This document shows, piece by piece, positions 41,526 through 49,851 of a stretch of 60,058 nt of DNA (its first letter is position 1; every line of letters begins with the position of its first letter). Origin of the DNA: E44-bin88 sp050123275 (GTDB lineage: Bacteria > Chloroflexota > Dehalococcoidia > Dehalococcoidales > BS750m-G39). Under the pieces are notes generated by a model. It was not told the DNA's origin. It did not search any database and was given only the letters and a program-made list of their open reading frames with translations. The position numbers and the translations under genes were made by a program. The stretch is taken from NCBI GenBank assembly GCA_050123275.1, contig JASFHK010000010.1, positions 1 through 60,058 on the forward strand, in the 5' to 3' direction.

Positions 41526-42719
41526 CTACTTTCCGGGTTCCTTACTATAGACTACGATGGTATGTTCCACATTAGCCCCGCTCAGGTTGTGGGTCAGGGC
41601 GTTCACGGGGTCTTTGACCTGGAGCGCCGCCCGGCCCTGGAGCTGTTTCATAATCTCGATTCCCTGGCGAATACCCGTCGCCCCGAAGGGATGCCCGGCG
41701 GAAAGAAGACCGCCGTCGGTGTTGGTCGGTATCTGGCCGGTGAGCCTGGTCTCCCCAGCGGCGACGAAAGGACCGCCTTCGCCTTTTTTACAGAAGCCCA
41801 GCTCTTCGAGCTCGACTATCTGGGAAATGCTGAAGCAATCGTGTACCTGCATCACGTCTATGTCGCCCGGTTTCAGTCCCGTGTTGGCGAAGGCCTTTTT
41901 CGCGGCCAGGTTCATGTGCGCCCAGTCGCCCAGGTTTTTACCGGGCCAGTTGGCGGATACGCTGTGCAGCGCCACCTGGGCGCCGCCCCGGAGGTAAACC
42001 GGGGGCCGGTCACTGAGCTCTCTGGCCTTATCTTCACTGGCGATAACCGCGGCGGCGGCGCCGTCGGACAGGGGGCAGCAGTCGTAGAGTCCCAGTGGCG
42101 CGGCCACCACTTTGGCTTCCAGTACCTCCTGCATGGTCAATTCCTTCTGGAAATGGCCCTTGGGGTTGGTCGTGCCGTGGCTGTAGTTGGCTACCGGTAC
42201 GGATGCCATCTGCTCCCGGGTGGTCCCGTAGTTTTTCATGTGCTCTTTGGCGATGGCTGCGAACCAGACGGGCGGCGGGCCGATAGCGGAGGCGGCGTCC
42301 CAGTCGTGGTCTATGGCGGAAATCTCGTCGTATTGAATTTGCCACAGCTCCGGCGTGTAGACCTTTTCACAGCCTACTACCAGAATCGCCCGGGCCATGC
42401 CGCTCTCAATCAGCCCCTTGGCGAGCAGTATACCGGTGCTGCCGCCGGCACAGAGAACGTCGAGCCTGGCGCAGATAGACGTTGGCTTTATGCCGAGTCT
42501 TTCGGCGACGACGGGGGCGCTGTTGACCTGGCAGGAACGCCTGCCGACGAAGGTAGAGGCGAAGAGAAGGCCGTCGATGTGTTTCGGCGTAAGCCCCGGC
42601 AGGTCGTCCAGGCAGGCTTTGGCGGCTTCCTGTACCATATCCAGATAGCTCGCCTGCCTGACACCGAACTTGCACATACCGCCGGCAATAATTACGGCGT
42701 TGTTCTTGTTCATTTTCAT
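41526..42719 (-). CDS. Thiolase-fold acyl-CoA acetyltransferase (SCP-x/ archaeal type)
   Basis: Thiolase-superfamily enzyme of about 397 aa. The nucleophile Cys lies in RLDVLCAGGSTGIL; the second motif SAGHPFGATGIRQG gives the His; the third motif, normally CxGxG, reads HNLSGANVEH and lacks Cys, as in SCP-x-like and DUF35-partnered members. Start is ATG 42719 or 42713, both close behind GAGGGG; the frame also runs to 42740. With DUF35 it may cleave or form beta-ketoacyl-CoA; substrate unknown. Confidence 0.9.
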   Translation of the reverse strand: MKMNKNNAVIIAGGMCKFGVRQASYLDMVQEAAKACLDDLPGLTPKHIDGLLFASTFVGRRSCQVNSAPVVAERLGIKPTSICARLDVLCAGGSTGILLAKGLIESGMARAILVVGCEKVYTPELWQIQYDEISAIDHDWDAASAIGPPPVWFAAIAKEHMKNYGTTREQMASVPVANYSHGTTNPKGHFQKELTMQEVLEAKVVAAPLGLYDCCPLSDGAAAAVIASEDKARELSDRPPVYLRGGAQVALHSVSANWPGKNLGDWAHMNLAAKKAFANTGLKPGDIDVMQVHDCFSISQIVELEELGFCKKGEGGPFVAAGETRLTGQIPTNTDGGLLSAGHPFGATGIRQGIEIMKQLQGRAALQVKDPVNALTHNLSGANVEHTIVVYSKEPGK

Positions 42720-42924
42720 ACCCCTCAAACTTATTCGCACATCTCGGACGTGTCTTCTTTTAAGCCGAATACCTCCTTTCCCGATGATACGCCTCTGGCT
42801 GATTGGACGTTGGCATCAACATGTTAGCATCAAAGGTAGGCGCAATCAATACGGTGGGAAGGAACGATATAGGGTCAGCAACGTTTAAGGAGGGGAAAGG
42901 TTTAGAGGTCGGTTTTGCTATTTA

Positions 42925-43001
42925 TGGTCGGGGTGGCCGGATTTGAACCGGCGACCACCTGAACCCCATTCAGGTGCGCTACCAGGCTGCGCTACACCCC
43001 G
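42925..43001 (-). tRNA. tRNA-Pro (anticodon GGG), CCA encoded
   Basis: Minus-strand cloverleaf: acceptor CGGGGTG (43001-42995) pairs with CACCCCG (42935-42929), anticodon stem CCTGA/TCAGG around ATGGGGT (anticodon GGG), T loop TTCAAAT, discriminator A and encoded CCA (42927-42925). The gap 42741-42924 upstream of the thiolase gene shows no other feature I can support. Confidence 0.95.
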
Positions 43002-43113
43002 ACTTAAGCAACATATATTAGCATAATTCGTCGTCTTCAGCAACGCGGCCAGATTGAAAAGATTGGGCTTTTAGGTTATAACTATAGGTAATTCTGCGTT
43101 TGGAGGTTTGGAC

Positions 43114-44400
43114 TTGGCCAAGAAGAAACATGAGAAAACGCATCACGTGCCTACCCGGCGCCAGCGTTCCCACTTTAAGCAGCAAAAGCGGCGGCAGCGC
43201 ATCATCCTTTTCGTCTCTCTGGCTATCGTCGTGGCTGTATTGAGCGTTATCGGTGTCGGGGTTTATAAAAACTGGTACCTCGACGACTACAAGCCGCTTC
43301 ACGAAACCGTGCTTGAGGTCAACGGTACCGAGTTCGACATGGAGTATTACGCCGATATGCTCCTTTATTACACCGTCGCTACCGGTATGTCGGCTGAATA
43401 CGCTTCTCTTTTCACTGACATGACGGCGAGCGCTATCGAGCGCGACGAGTTGGTAAAGCAGGCGGCGGCGGAGATGGGCGTGACCGTCAGCGATGATGAA
43501 GTCAGGGAGCTGATGGAAAGCACCGATCCGCCGGTGGCGGAAAGATACCGGCACATAGCCGTTACCCAGCTCATCGCGCAAAAGCTGTATGAAGGCTTTA
43601 TCGACGAGCAGGTGCCGCAGCGGGCCGACCAGAGGCACGTTATGGCGATGTTCCTGGAGGGCGAGGAGCTGGCCAACGAGGTCATTTTCAGGATAGCGAG
43701 CGGCGTGAGCTTTGCTGAAATCGCCGCCGAGCTTTCCCTGGACGAGACCACCAAAGAGGCGGAGGGCGATTTGGGCTGGTGCCCGGCGGGCCTTTTGCCA
43801 CTGAAGGTGGACAGCCAGGTTCTCGAAGAGAACGCCTTTAGTCTTGAGGCCGGGGCTATCAGCGAGCCCATCTATGAGGCGGATAAGTCCAGGAATCTGG
43901 GCTACTGGCTCATCGAGGTCGTGGGCGTCGATAGAGAAGCCGAGCCGGTAGAGGCACAAACCAGGGTGATGCTGCTCGAAAGCGAGGCGCTGGCCACCGA
44001 GGTTCTCGTCCGGCTGGATGCGGGCGAAAGCTTCGCCGATTTGGCCTTGGAGTATTCCAAGCACACTGAATCCGCCGAGAACGGCGGTGAGTATACGGCA
44101 TCCCCCGGCACCACGACCACGGCCTTTGACGATTACGTTTTCGCCGAGGACGTGGAGCTAGAGGTGGTAAGCCAGCCGATAAAGGATGACGAAAGCAAGG
44201 TGGACGGCGGCTACTGGGTCATCGAGATTAGCGAGGTTTCCATTAACCGCCAGATTGAGGAAGAAAGCCGTGATTTACTTAAGGAAGAGGTTATGAACCA
44301 GTGGATAGATAGCCTGGTGGCGGACGAGAATAACGTTATCGTTAACTATCTGGATGACGAGAAGAAGCAATGGGCAGTTTCACATGTAATGGGAGGATAA
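43114..44400 (+). CDS. Membrane-anchored SurA/PpiC-type foldase
   Basis: 428-residue extracytoplasmic peptidyl-prolyl isomerase-like protein: basic N-terminus (KKKHEKTHHVPTRRQR), TM anchor (about 26-50), SurA_N-like helical region (about 65-170) and two parvulin-like repeats (about 175-275 and 288-385; SFAEIAAELSLDE, GDLGWCPAG; SFADLALEYSKH, GGEYTASPG). The second repeat is degenerate. TTG at 43114 gives a proper gap to GGAGG, whereas TTG at 43108 is too close. Likely assists folding of secreted proteins. Confidence 0.88.
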   Translation: MAKKKHEKTHHVPTRRQRSHFKQQKRRQRIILFVSLAIVVAVLSVIGVGVYKNWYLDDYKPLHETVLEVNGTEFDMEYYADMLLYYTVATGMSAEYASLFTDMTASAIERDELVKQAAAEMGVTVSDDEVRELMESTDPPVAERYRHIAVTQLIAQKLYEGFIDEQVPQRADQRHVMAMFLEGEELANEVIFRIASGVSFAEIAAELSLDETTKEAEGDLGWCPAGLLPLKVDSQVLEENAFSLEAGAISEPIYEADKSRNLGYWLIEVVGVDREAEPVEAQTRVMLLESEALATEVLVRLDAGESFADLALEYSKHTESAENGGEYTASPGTTTTAFDDYVFAEDVELEVVSQPIKDDESKVDGGYWVIEISEVSINRQIEEESRDLLKEEVMNQWIDSLVADENNVIVNYLDDEKKQWAVSHVMGG

Positions 44401-44404
44401 GGCA

Positions 44405-45703
44405 GTGAAAAAAGATAACATCGGCGTCGGGTTAATGGGACTGGGGGTGGTGGCAGGCGGTGTGGCCAGGGTGCTGACCGACAAGGCGGAGGTCCTCTCC
44501 GAGCAGGTCGGTTGCCCCCTCGTGCTCAGAAAGATAAAGGTGCTGGAGTCTGATTTGAAACGGCCTCTGGCTAAAGAGCTGGGCTTGAAGCTCTTCACCA
44601 CCGACGACGATGAGTTTTTCAACCAGGATATAGATATCGTGGTCGAGGCTATCGGCGGCGAGAAGCCGGCACTTGACTACCAGAAGCGGGCGCTCAAGGC
44701 GGGCAAGCACGTGGTCAGCTCCAACAAGGAGGTCATTGCCAAGCACGGCGTGGAGCTTTTCATGCTGGCCCAGGAAAACGGCGTCGGGTTGCACTACGAG
44801 GCTAGCGTTGGCGGCGGCATCCCCATCATCGCCCCCTTCCAGCAGGATTTAGTGGCCAACCGCATCAGCGGCATCTACGCCATCATCAACGGCACCACCA
44901 ACTACATACTTACCCGCATGGCCCGGGAGGGCATCGACTTTCCCACCGTGCTGAAACAGGCCCAGGAGCTTGGCTACGCTGAAGCCGACCCTAAAAACGA
45001 TGTCGAGGGCATCGATTCCACCTACAAGCTGGCCATACTGGCTTCGCTGGCTTTCCACCACCGGGTGCGCCCCCAGGACGTTCACTGCGAGGGTATTACC
45101 CGTCTGGACAGCCGCGACTTTAAATACGCGCGTGAGCTGGGCTTCGCCATCCGGCTGCTGGCTGTCGCCAAGCAGGCCGATAACCTCATCGAGGTCAGGG
45201 TTCATCCCGCCTTTGTCCCCGAGGACTCCCAGCTGGCCAAGGTGGACGGCGTCTATAACGCCGTACTGGTCGAGGGCGACCTGGTAGGCAAGGTGATTTT
45301 CTACGGCGAGGGCGCCGGGACTTGGCCCACCAGCAGCGCCGTGGTCGCCGACGTCGTTTCCGCCGCCCGCGACATCGTCACCGGCACCGGCACGCGGGCG
45401 CGCTGGCGGCTGGTGCCCCACAAGAAGATAAAGCCGATGGCGGAGCTGGAAACCTGCTATTACCTGCGCCTTAACGTTGACGACCAGCCCGGCGTGTTGG
45501 CCAAGGTTTCCCGCATCCTGGGCGACCAGAACATCAGCATCTCCTCGGTCATCCAGAAAACGGTAGACGACAAGGCGCAAACCGCCGAGATTGTCATCAT
45601 GACCCACCCGGCCAAGGAAGCCGCCATGCAGCAGGCACTTAAAGAACTGGAGGCCATGCCCTCGGTCAAAAAAATCGAGAACTTTATCAGGGTGGAGGCT
45701 TAA
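44405..45703 (+). CDS. hom: Homoserine dehydrogenase
   Basis: NAD(P)-dependent step of threonine/methionine synthesis from aspartate semialdehyde. 432 aa with N-terminal Rossmann GLMGLGVVAGGVARVL, SSNKEVIAKHG, the catalytic segment GGGIPIIAPFQQDL with NGTTNYILT, DVEGIDSTYKLAIL, and a C-terminal ACT domain (about 350-430) for feedback control. GTG start four bases after the foldase stop. Heads a run to thrC. Confidence 0.95.
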   Translation: MKKDNIGVGLMGLGVVAGGVARVLTDKAEVLSEQVGCPLVLRKIKVLESDLKRPLAKELGLKLFTTDDDEFFNQDIDIVVEAIGGEKPALDYQKRALKAGKHVVSSNKEVIAKHGVELFMLAQENGVGLHYEASVGGGIPIIAPFQQDLVANRISGIYAIINGTTNYILTRMAREGIDFPTVLKQAQELGYAEADPKNDVEGIDSTYKLAILASLAFHHRVRPQDVHCEGITRLDSRDFKYARELGFAIRLLAVAKQADNLIEVRVHPAFVPEDSQLAKVDGVYNAVLVEGDLVGKVIFYGEGAGTWPTSSAVVADVVSAARDIVTGTGTRARWRLVPHKKIKPMAELETCYYLRLNVDDQPGVLAKVSRILGDQNISISSVIQKTVDDKAQTAEIVIMTHPAKEAAMQQALKELEAMPSVKKIENFIRVEA

Positions 45704-45715
45704 AGGAGCTATCCG

Positions 45716-46120
45716 ATGGGCATCGAAGAGAATAAGCGCCTGATTCGCCGCTATTTCGAGGAAGCCTTTAACACGGGCGAAGATGTCCGCTTCGATGAGT
45801 TCTTTTCGGCAGACTTCATTGACCACGACTCCTTTCCCGGTCAAGTTGCGGGCCCCGATGGAGTGCGGGAAGCCTATCGCTCCTGGCGCCAGTCGTTCCC
45901 CGATACCAGAGGTACGATTAACGACATCATTGCCGAAAAAGACCGGGTGGCTGTGCGCACCACGCTGGAGGCCACTCACCTGGGCGCTTTTTCAGGAATA
46001 GCGCCGACTCATAAGCAGATTAAGCTGGGTGCGGTCAGCATTTTTCGTATCGTCGGCGGTAAAATAGTCGAGAGGTGGGGGCTGACGGAGGGGTTCAAGC
46101 TTAAGGAGCAGCTGGCATGA
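45716..46120 (+). CDS. SnoaL-like (ester cyclase-type) NTF2-fold protein
   Basis: 134-residue NTF2-like protein of the SnoaL/ester cyclase type: NKRLIRRYFEEAFNTG, FIDHDSFPGQVAGPDGV, the pattern RQSFPDTRGTINDI and HLGAFSGIAPTHKQIKLGAV are characteristic. Function in amino acid genes unknown. Overlaps the following gene by four bases (ATGA). Confidence 0.88.
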   Translation: MGIEENKRLIRRYFEEAFNTGEDVRFDEFFSADFIDHDSFPGQVAGPDGVREAYRSWRQSFPDTRGTINDIIAEKDRVAVRTTLEATHLGAFSGIAPTHKQIKLGAVSIFRIVGGKIVERWGLTEGFKLKEQLA

Positions 46121-46668
46121 CGGAAAAGCCAATCCCCGAACTGCTTTCGGCGCTAAAGTCCAAAGACGACGAGGAGCGCTACGGCAGCTTCGAAATACTG
46201 CTGGGCTTGAGCGAGGAAAACCCCGCCGCCCTCTATCCCCACTGGGACTTTCTGGCTGAAATGCTCGACGCCAAAAACGCCTACTGGAAGATGATTGCCG
46301 TCCGGCTGCTGGCCAATCTAGTCGCTGCCGACAGCGAAAACAGGTTCGAGAAGATTTTCGATAAATACTACGACCTGCTGGGCGACAGCGTCATTATCGC
46401 CGGGCACGTCACGGCAAACTCGGGCAAGATTGCCCGCGCCAAGCCCGAACTGCAAGCGGCTATAACCGATAGATTGCTCAACATCGATAAGACTACCCAG
46501 AAACACAAAGACCTGATAAAGTCGGGCGCCATAGAATCTTTCGGCGAGTATTTTGCCGGGTCAAAAGACAAAGAGAAAATACTGGCTTTCGTCAGGCAGC
46601 AGCTTAAAGGCGAAAGCCCCAAGACGAGAAAGATAGCCAGGGAATTTCTGGAAAAGTGGGAGAATTGA
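46117..46668 (+). CDS. HEAT-repeat-like helical protein
   Basis: 183-residue all-helical soluble protein with HEAT/ARM-like helix pairs (SALKSKDDEERYGSFEILLG; KNAYWKMIAVRLLANLVAAD). No signal, TM or active-site motif. Positioned between hom and thrC with four- and one-base junctions, so it is co-transcribed; a scaffold or protein-binding role is the most that can be said. Confidence 0.75.
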   Translation: MTEKPIPELLSALKSKDDEERYGSFEILLGLSEENPAALYPHWDFLAEMLDAKNAYWKMIAVRLLANLVAADSENRFEKIFDKYYDLLGDSVIIAGHVTANSGKIARAKPELQAAITDRLLNIDKTTQKHKDLIKSGAIESFGEYFAGSKDKEKILAFVRQQLKGESPKTRKIAREFLEKWEN

Positions 46669-46669
46669 T

Positions 46670-47722
46670 ATGAAACCAGGCGTTTTGTTCCGTTACAAAG
46701 ACCGTTTGCCCGTCACCGCCAGTACACCGCTCTTCTCTCTGGGAGAAGGGGACACGCCGCTGGTGCGCTGCCCTAACCTGGAAAAAGAGCTGAAGGTCGG
46801 CGAGCTTTACTTCAAGCTGGAGGGCTGCAACCCCACTGGCTCTTTTAAAGACCGCGGGATGGTGGTGGCGGTGGCTAAAGCTATCGAAGAAGGCAGTAAA
46901 GCGCTGATGTGCGCCTCGACGGGTAACACCAGCGCCTCGGCGGCGGCCTACGCCGCCGGCTGCGGCGTCTCCTCCATCATCATTATTCCCAAGGGCAAAA
47001 TCGCACTGGGCAAGATGGCGCAGGCTATCGTCTACAGGGCAAAAATCGTGGCTATCGACGGCAACTTCGACCAGGCGTTGCAGATAGTGCTGGCGCTTAC
47101 CGAGAAGCACCCGGTGACGCTGGTGAACTCGCTCAACCCCAACCGTATCGAGGGACAGAAGACAGCCGCCTTCGAGGTGGTCGATACGCTGGGCGAAGCC
47201 CCCGACTACCTCTTTATCCCCGTGGGCAACGCCGGCAACATCACCGCCTACTGGAAGGGTTTCAGGGAGTACCACGAGGCGGGCAAGTCCAAAGTCCTGC
47301 CCCGGATGATGGGCTTCCAGGCGGAGGGGGCCGCCCCCATCGTTAGAGGGCACGTCGTCGAAAAGCCGGAGACGGTGGCTTCGGCGATACGCATCGGTAA
47401 CCCGGCCAGCTGGAAGCGGGCGGAGGCCGCCCGCGACGAGTCGGGGGGCATTATCGACATGGTCAGCGACGAAGAGATTTTAGCCGCCCAGAAAATGCTG
47501 GCTACCAGAGGCGGTATTTTCGGCGAGCCGGCCTCGGCGGCGCCGTTAGCCGGGCTGGTCAAGATGCGCCAGCAGGGCAGTGACTTTTCCCGGAGCCGCA
47601 TCGTTTGTATCGTCACCGGCACGGGGCTAAAGGATACCGAGACGGCGGTCAAGGGCGCCGAAGCTTTTCTGGAGCTACCCGCCGAACTAGATATCGTGGA
47701 GAGGGAGCTGGGGCTAACTTAA
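46670..47722 (+). CDS. thrC: Threonine synthase
   Basis: PLP-dependent conversion of O-phosphohomoserine to threonine. 350 aa with FSLGEGDTPLVRCPNLE, PLP-Lys in NPTGSFKDRGM, CASTGNTSASAAAYAA, PVGNAGNITAYW and GFQAEGAAPI; the short form. Completes the hom-thrC operon; no thrB (homoserine kinase) is in the window. Confidence 0.94.
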   Translation: MKPGVLFRYKDRLPVTASTPLFSLGEGDTPLVRCPNLEKELKVGELYFKLEGCNPTGSFKDRGMVVAVAKAIEEGSKALMCASTGNTSASAAAYAAGCGVSSIIIIPKGKIALGKMAQAIVYRAKIVAIDGNFDQALQIVLALTEKHPVTLVNSLNPNRIEGQKTAAFEVVDTLGEAPDYLFIPVGNAGNITAYWKGFREYHEAGKSKVLPRMMGFQAEGAAPIVRGHVVEKPETVASAIRIGNPASWKRAEAARDESGGIIDMVSDEEILAAQKMLATRGGIFGEPASAAPLAGLVKMRQQGSDFSRSRIVCIVTGTGLKDTETAVKGAEAFLELPAELDIVERELGLT

Positions 47723-47759
47723 CATAACATAAACCCCCGAGCGCTAAAGGAGGGCTGGC

Positions 47760-48326
47760 ATGATTAACCAAGAAGAGATAAAGACCGCCGTGACGGCTAT
47801 GCTGAAGGCTATCGGCGAGAACCCGCAACGGGAGGGGTTAAAAGACACGCCCCGGCGGGTGGCCGATATGTATGCCGAGCTTTTTACGGGGCTGGACAAA
47901 GACCCACGGGAAGACCTGGCGGTGGGCTTCGAGGAAGGGCATCGCGAGATGGTAATCCTGAGGGACATCCCTTTCTATTCGATGTGCGAGCACCACATGC
48001 TGCCTTTCTACGGCACGGTGCACGTGGGCTACCTGCCCAACAAGTCGGGCCGGGTGGTGGGGGGAAGCAAGCTGGCGCGGGTGGTGGAAATCTTCGCCAA
48101 ACGTCCCCAGATTCAGGAAAGAATGACCTCACAAATTGCCGATGCCATCGTCAACGCGCTGAAACCGGACGGGGTGGGCGTAATCGTTCAGGCGGAGCAC
48201 CTTTGCATGATAATGCGGGGCATTAAGAAACCGGGTAGCGCCATCGTGACCTCGGCGTTGCGGGGGAGCTTTCGCAGCCGCGCCGAAGCCCGGGCGGAAT
48301 TCTTCTCGCTGTTGCACGGCAAGTAG
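47760..48326 (+). CDS. folE: GTP cyclohydrolase I
   Basis: Forms dihydroneopterin triphosphate for folate. 188 aa; Zn ligands in MCEHHMLPFYG and QAEHLCM; RVADMYAELFTGL, GRVVGGSKLARVVE and the C-terminal GSAIVTSALRG are canonical. AAGGAGG before the ATG; its stop abuts the end of the convergent desulforedoxin-like gene with no gap. Confidence 0.97.
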   Translation: MINQEEIKTAVTAMLKAIGENPQREGLKDTPRRVADMYAELFTGLDKDPREDLAVGFEEGHREMVILRDIPFYSMCEHHMLPFYGTVHVGYLPNKSGRVVGGSKLARVVEIFAKRPQIQERMTSQIADAIVNALKPDGVGVIVQAEHLCMIMRGIKKPGSAIVTSALRGSFRSRAEARAEFFSLLHGK

Positions 48327-48470
48327 CTAGTCGGAGGAGGGGACGGGGCGGGGTTCCTGGAGCTCCATCTCCTGGTCGCAGCAGCTGGGCGTGCCTTCGC
48401 CGGCCTTGGTGCAGAGAATCTCGGTGCCGCACTTGGTGCAGCGGTAGCGTTTACCTAACTGGCTGGCCAT
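48327..48470 (-). CDS. Desulforedoxin-like protein 2
   Basis: 47-residue protein, second of two tandem paralogues: RYRCTKCGTEI, then TKAGEGTPSCCDQEMEL. The C-x2-C ... CC pattern equals the iron site of desulforedoxin, the N-terminal module of desulfoferrodoxin. An extra Cys (ILC) is present. The ATG directly follows the TAG of the first gene (coupled). Electron carrier for superoxide reductase or peroxide enzymes is the natural guess. Confidence 0.8.
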   Translation of the reverse strand: MASQLGKRYRCTKCGTEILCTKAGEGTPSCCDQEMELQEPRPVPSSD

Positions 48471-48590
48471 CTATTTCTTTAGCTCCATGGGTTTGCCGCA
48501 GCAGTGGATGGTGCCTTCACCGGCGCGGGTGACGATAAACTCGGCGCCGCACTTGGTGCACTGGTACTTCTTGCCAATCTGATTCGCCAT
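48471..48590 (-). CDS. Desulforedoxin-like protein 1
   Basis: 39-residue protein: YQCTKCGAEF, TRAGEGTIHCCGKPMELKK. Cys spacing and the CCGxxM motif match desulforedoxin, which binds one rubredoxin-type Fe per subunit. Small enough to be missed by annotation. With its paralogue it forms a two-gene unit ahead of which a short gap (48591-48651) shows no clear promoter. Confidence 0.8.
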   Translation of the reverse strand: MANQIGKKYQCTKCGAEFIVTRAGEGTIHCCGKPMELKK

Positions 48591-48651
48591 TTACTAACTG
48601 CCTTTCCCTAGAGGCCTATTATAAGCCTGGTTTTGGGCGCTGTCAAAGCCC

Positions 48652-49068
48652 CTATTCCCCGGTGACCTGTACCACGATTTGCCTCGAACGCGCCCGGTTG
48701 TCGAAGTCCACCACCACGATTTGCTGCCAGGTGCCCAGCATCAGGCTGTTGCCGGTGAAAGGGACGACCAGCGAGGCTCCCAGTAATGAAGCCCGGCAGT
48801 GCGAGTGGCCGTTGCCGTCGCCCCAGGCCTTGTCGTGCTGGTAGGGGATGTCTTTGGGGGCGAGGCGCTCCCACATCGCCTTGAAGTCGGCCAGTAGCCC
48901 TGGCTCATGCTCGATAGTGGTGATGCCCGCCGTGGAGCCGGTAATAAAGAGGGTGACGGTGCCCTCTTTGAGTTTCGTCGCCGACAGTTGCTTTTGCACT
49001 TCGGCGGTGATGTCGATGATGTCGCCGTTCCCCCGGCTCTGCAGGCTGATTTTTTGAGTGACTACCAT
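48652..49068 (-). CDS. YjbQ/UPF0047-family secondary thiamine-phosphate synthase-like enzyme
   Basis: 138-residue protein of the YjbQ family: SRGNGDIIDITAEV, LFITGSTAGITTIEHEPGLLAD, HDKAWGDGNGHSHCRASLLGAS, and the C-terminal GTWQQIVVVDFDNRARSR; His/Asp/Glu residues define the metal site. Family members complement thiamine phosphate synthase weakly; physiological role is unsettled. It lies 12 nt after pyrK, so transcription may continue. Confidence 0.93.
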   Translation of the reverse strand: MVVTQKISLQSRGNGDIIDITAEVQKQLSATKLKEGTVTLFITGSTAGITTIEHEPGLLADFKAMWERLAPKDIPYQHDKAWGDGNGHSHCRASLLGASLVVPFTGNSLMLGTWQQIVVVDFDNRARSRQIVVQVTGE

Positions 49069-49080
49069 GACGCGCCTCCT

Positions 49081-49851
49081 CTAATCGGGCAGCGTATCCC
49101 AGACTATGTCGTTAAGCTCGAACACCGGCCCGTCCTTGCATACCTGCTTCAGGCCGTTGGCCGTCTTTACCGTGCAGCCGTAGCAGACGCCCACCCCGCA
49201 CCCCATTCTTACCTCCAGCGAAATCTGTACGGGCTTGTTTTTCAGTTCAGGCATTCGCGCCATCGCTTTGTACATTGGTAATGGCCCGCAGGCAAAGAGT
49301 TGGTCTGCCCATTCGAAATAGTTCGGGGCGAATGTGGTTACCATGCCGTGTAACCCCATGGTAGCGTTTTCAGTAGCGTAGATAATGTCCAGTCCTTCAG
49401 GCAGCAGGTCTTGTGGATAAAGCAGTGCTGCCTCTCTTCCACCTATAAGTAGCTTTGTTTCGCAGTTTCTTTTAGAGGCTTCTGTTACCAGAAAGACCAG
49501 CGGCGCGATGCCGATGCCCCCCGCTATCATTAGTAGTTTCTTTGAGTTTGGATTAATGCTAAAGCCATTACCCAAAGGCCCCAGCAGGCTAATCATGTCG
49601 CCGGGTTGGCGTTGAGCCAGCCATTGCGTGCCGCCGCCGACGATGTTGAATAACAGTGCGATTTTATCGCCTTCCCGTTGATGAATGCTCAGAGGGCGGC
49701 GCAGCTGGTATTCACCCTTTTCCCCGCAGCGCACCATGACGAATTGGCCGGGCTTGGCTTCGGCGGCGATGCCGGGTGCTTTTAGTGTGAGCAAATGCGC
49801 GTCCTTCATCGGCTTGGTGCTACCGGTGACTCTGGCTGTTTCCTCAATCAT
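49081..49851 (-). CDS. pyrK: Dihydroorotate dehydrogenase electron-transfer subunit
   Basis: FAD and [2Fe-2S] subunit passing electrons from PyrD to NAD+. 256 aa: flavin-binding RRPLSIHQ, NAD domain IAGGIGIAPLVFL, and the cluster cysteines in CGVGVCYGC ... QVCKDG. It overlaps carB by four bases. The catalytic subunit pyrD is not in the window. Confidence 0.93.
   Translation of the reverse strand: MIEETARVTGSTKPMKDAHLLTLKAPGIAAEAKPGQFVMVRCGEKGEYQLRRPLSIHQREGDKIALLFNIVGGGTQWLAQRQPGDMISLLGPLGNGFSINPNSKKLLMIAGGIGIAPLVFLVTEASKRNCETKLLIGGREAALLYPQDLLPEGLDIIYATENATMGLHGMVTTFAPNYFEWADQLFACGPLPMYKAMARMPELKNKPVQISLEVRMGCGVGVCYGCTVKTANGLKQVCKDGPVFELNDIVWDTLPD

Noticed and set aside
41562..42827. 421-codon open frame antisense to the thiolase
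   Set aside because: No recognisable domain and composition of a shadow frame; the thiolase on the other strand has all expected motifs except the third Cys.
42741..42924. Hidden RNA gene between thiolase and tRNA-Pro
   Set aside because: I could not fold a convincing known RNA; left unannotated.
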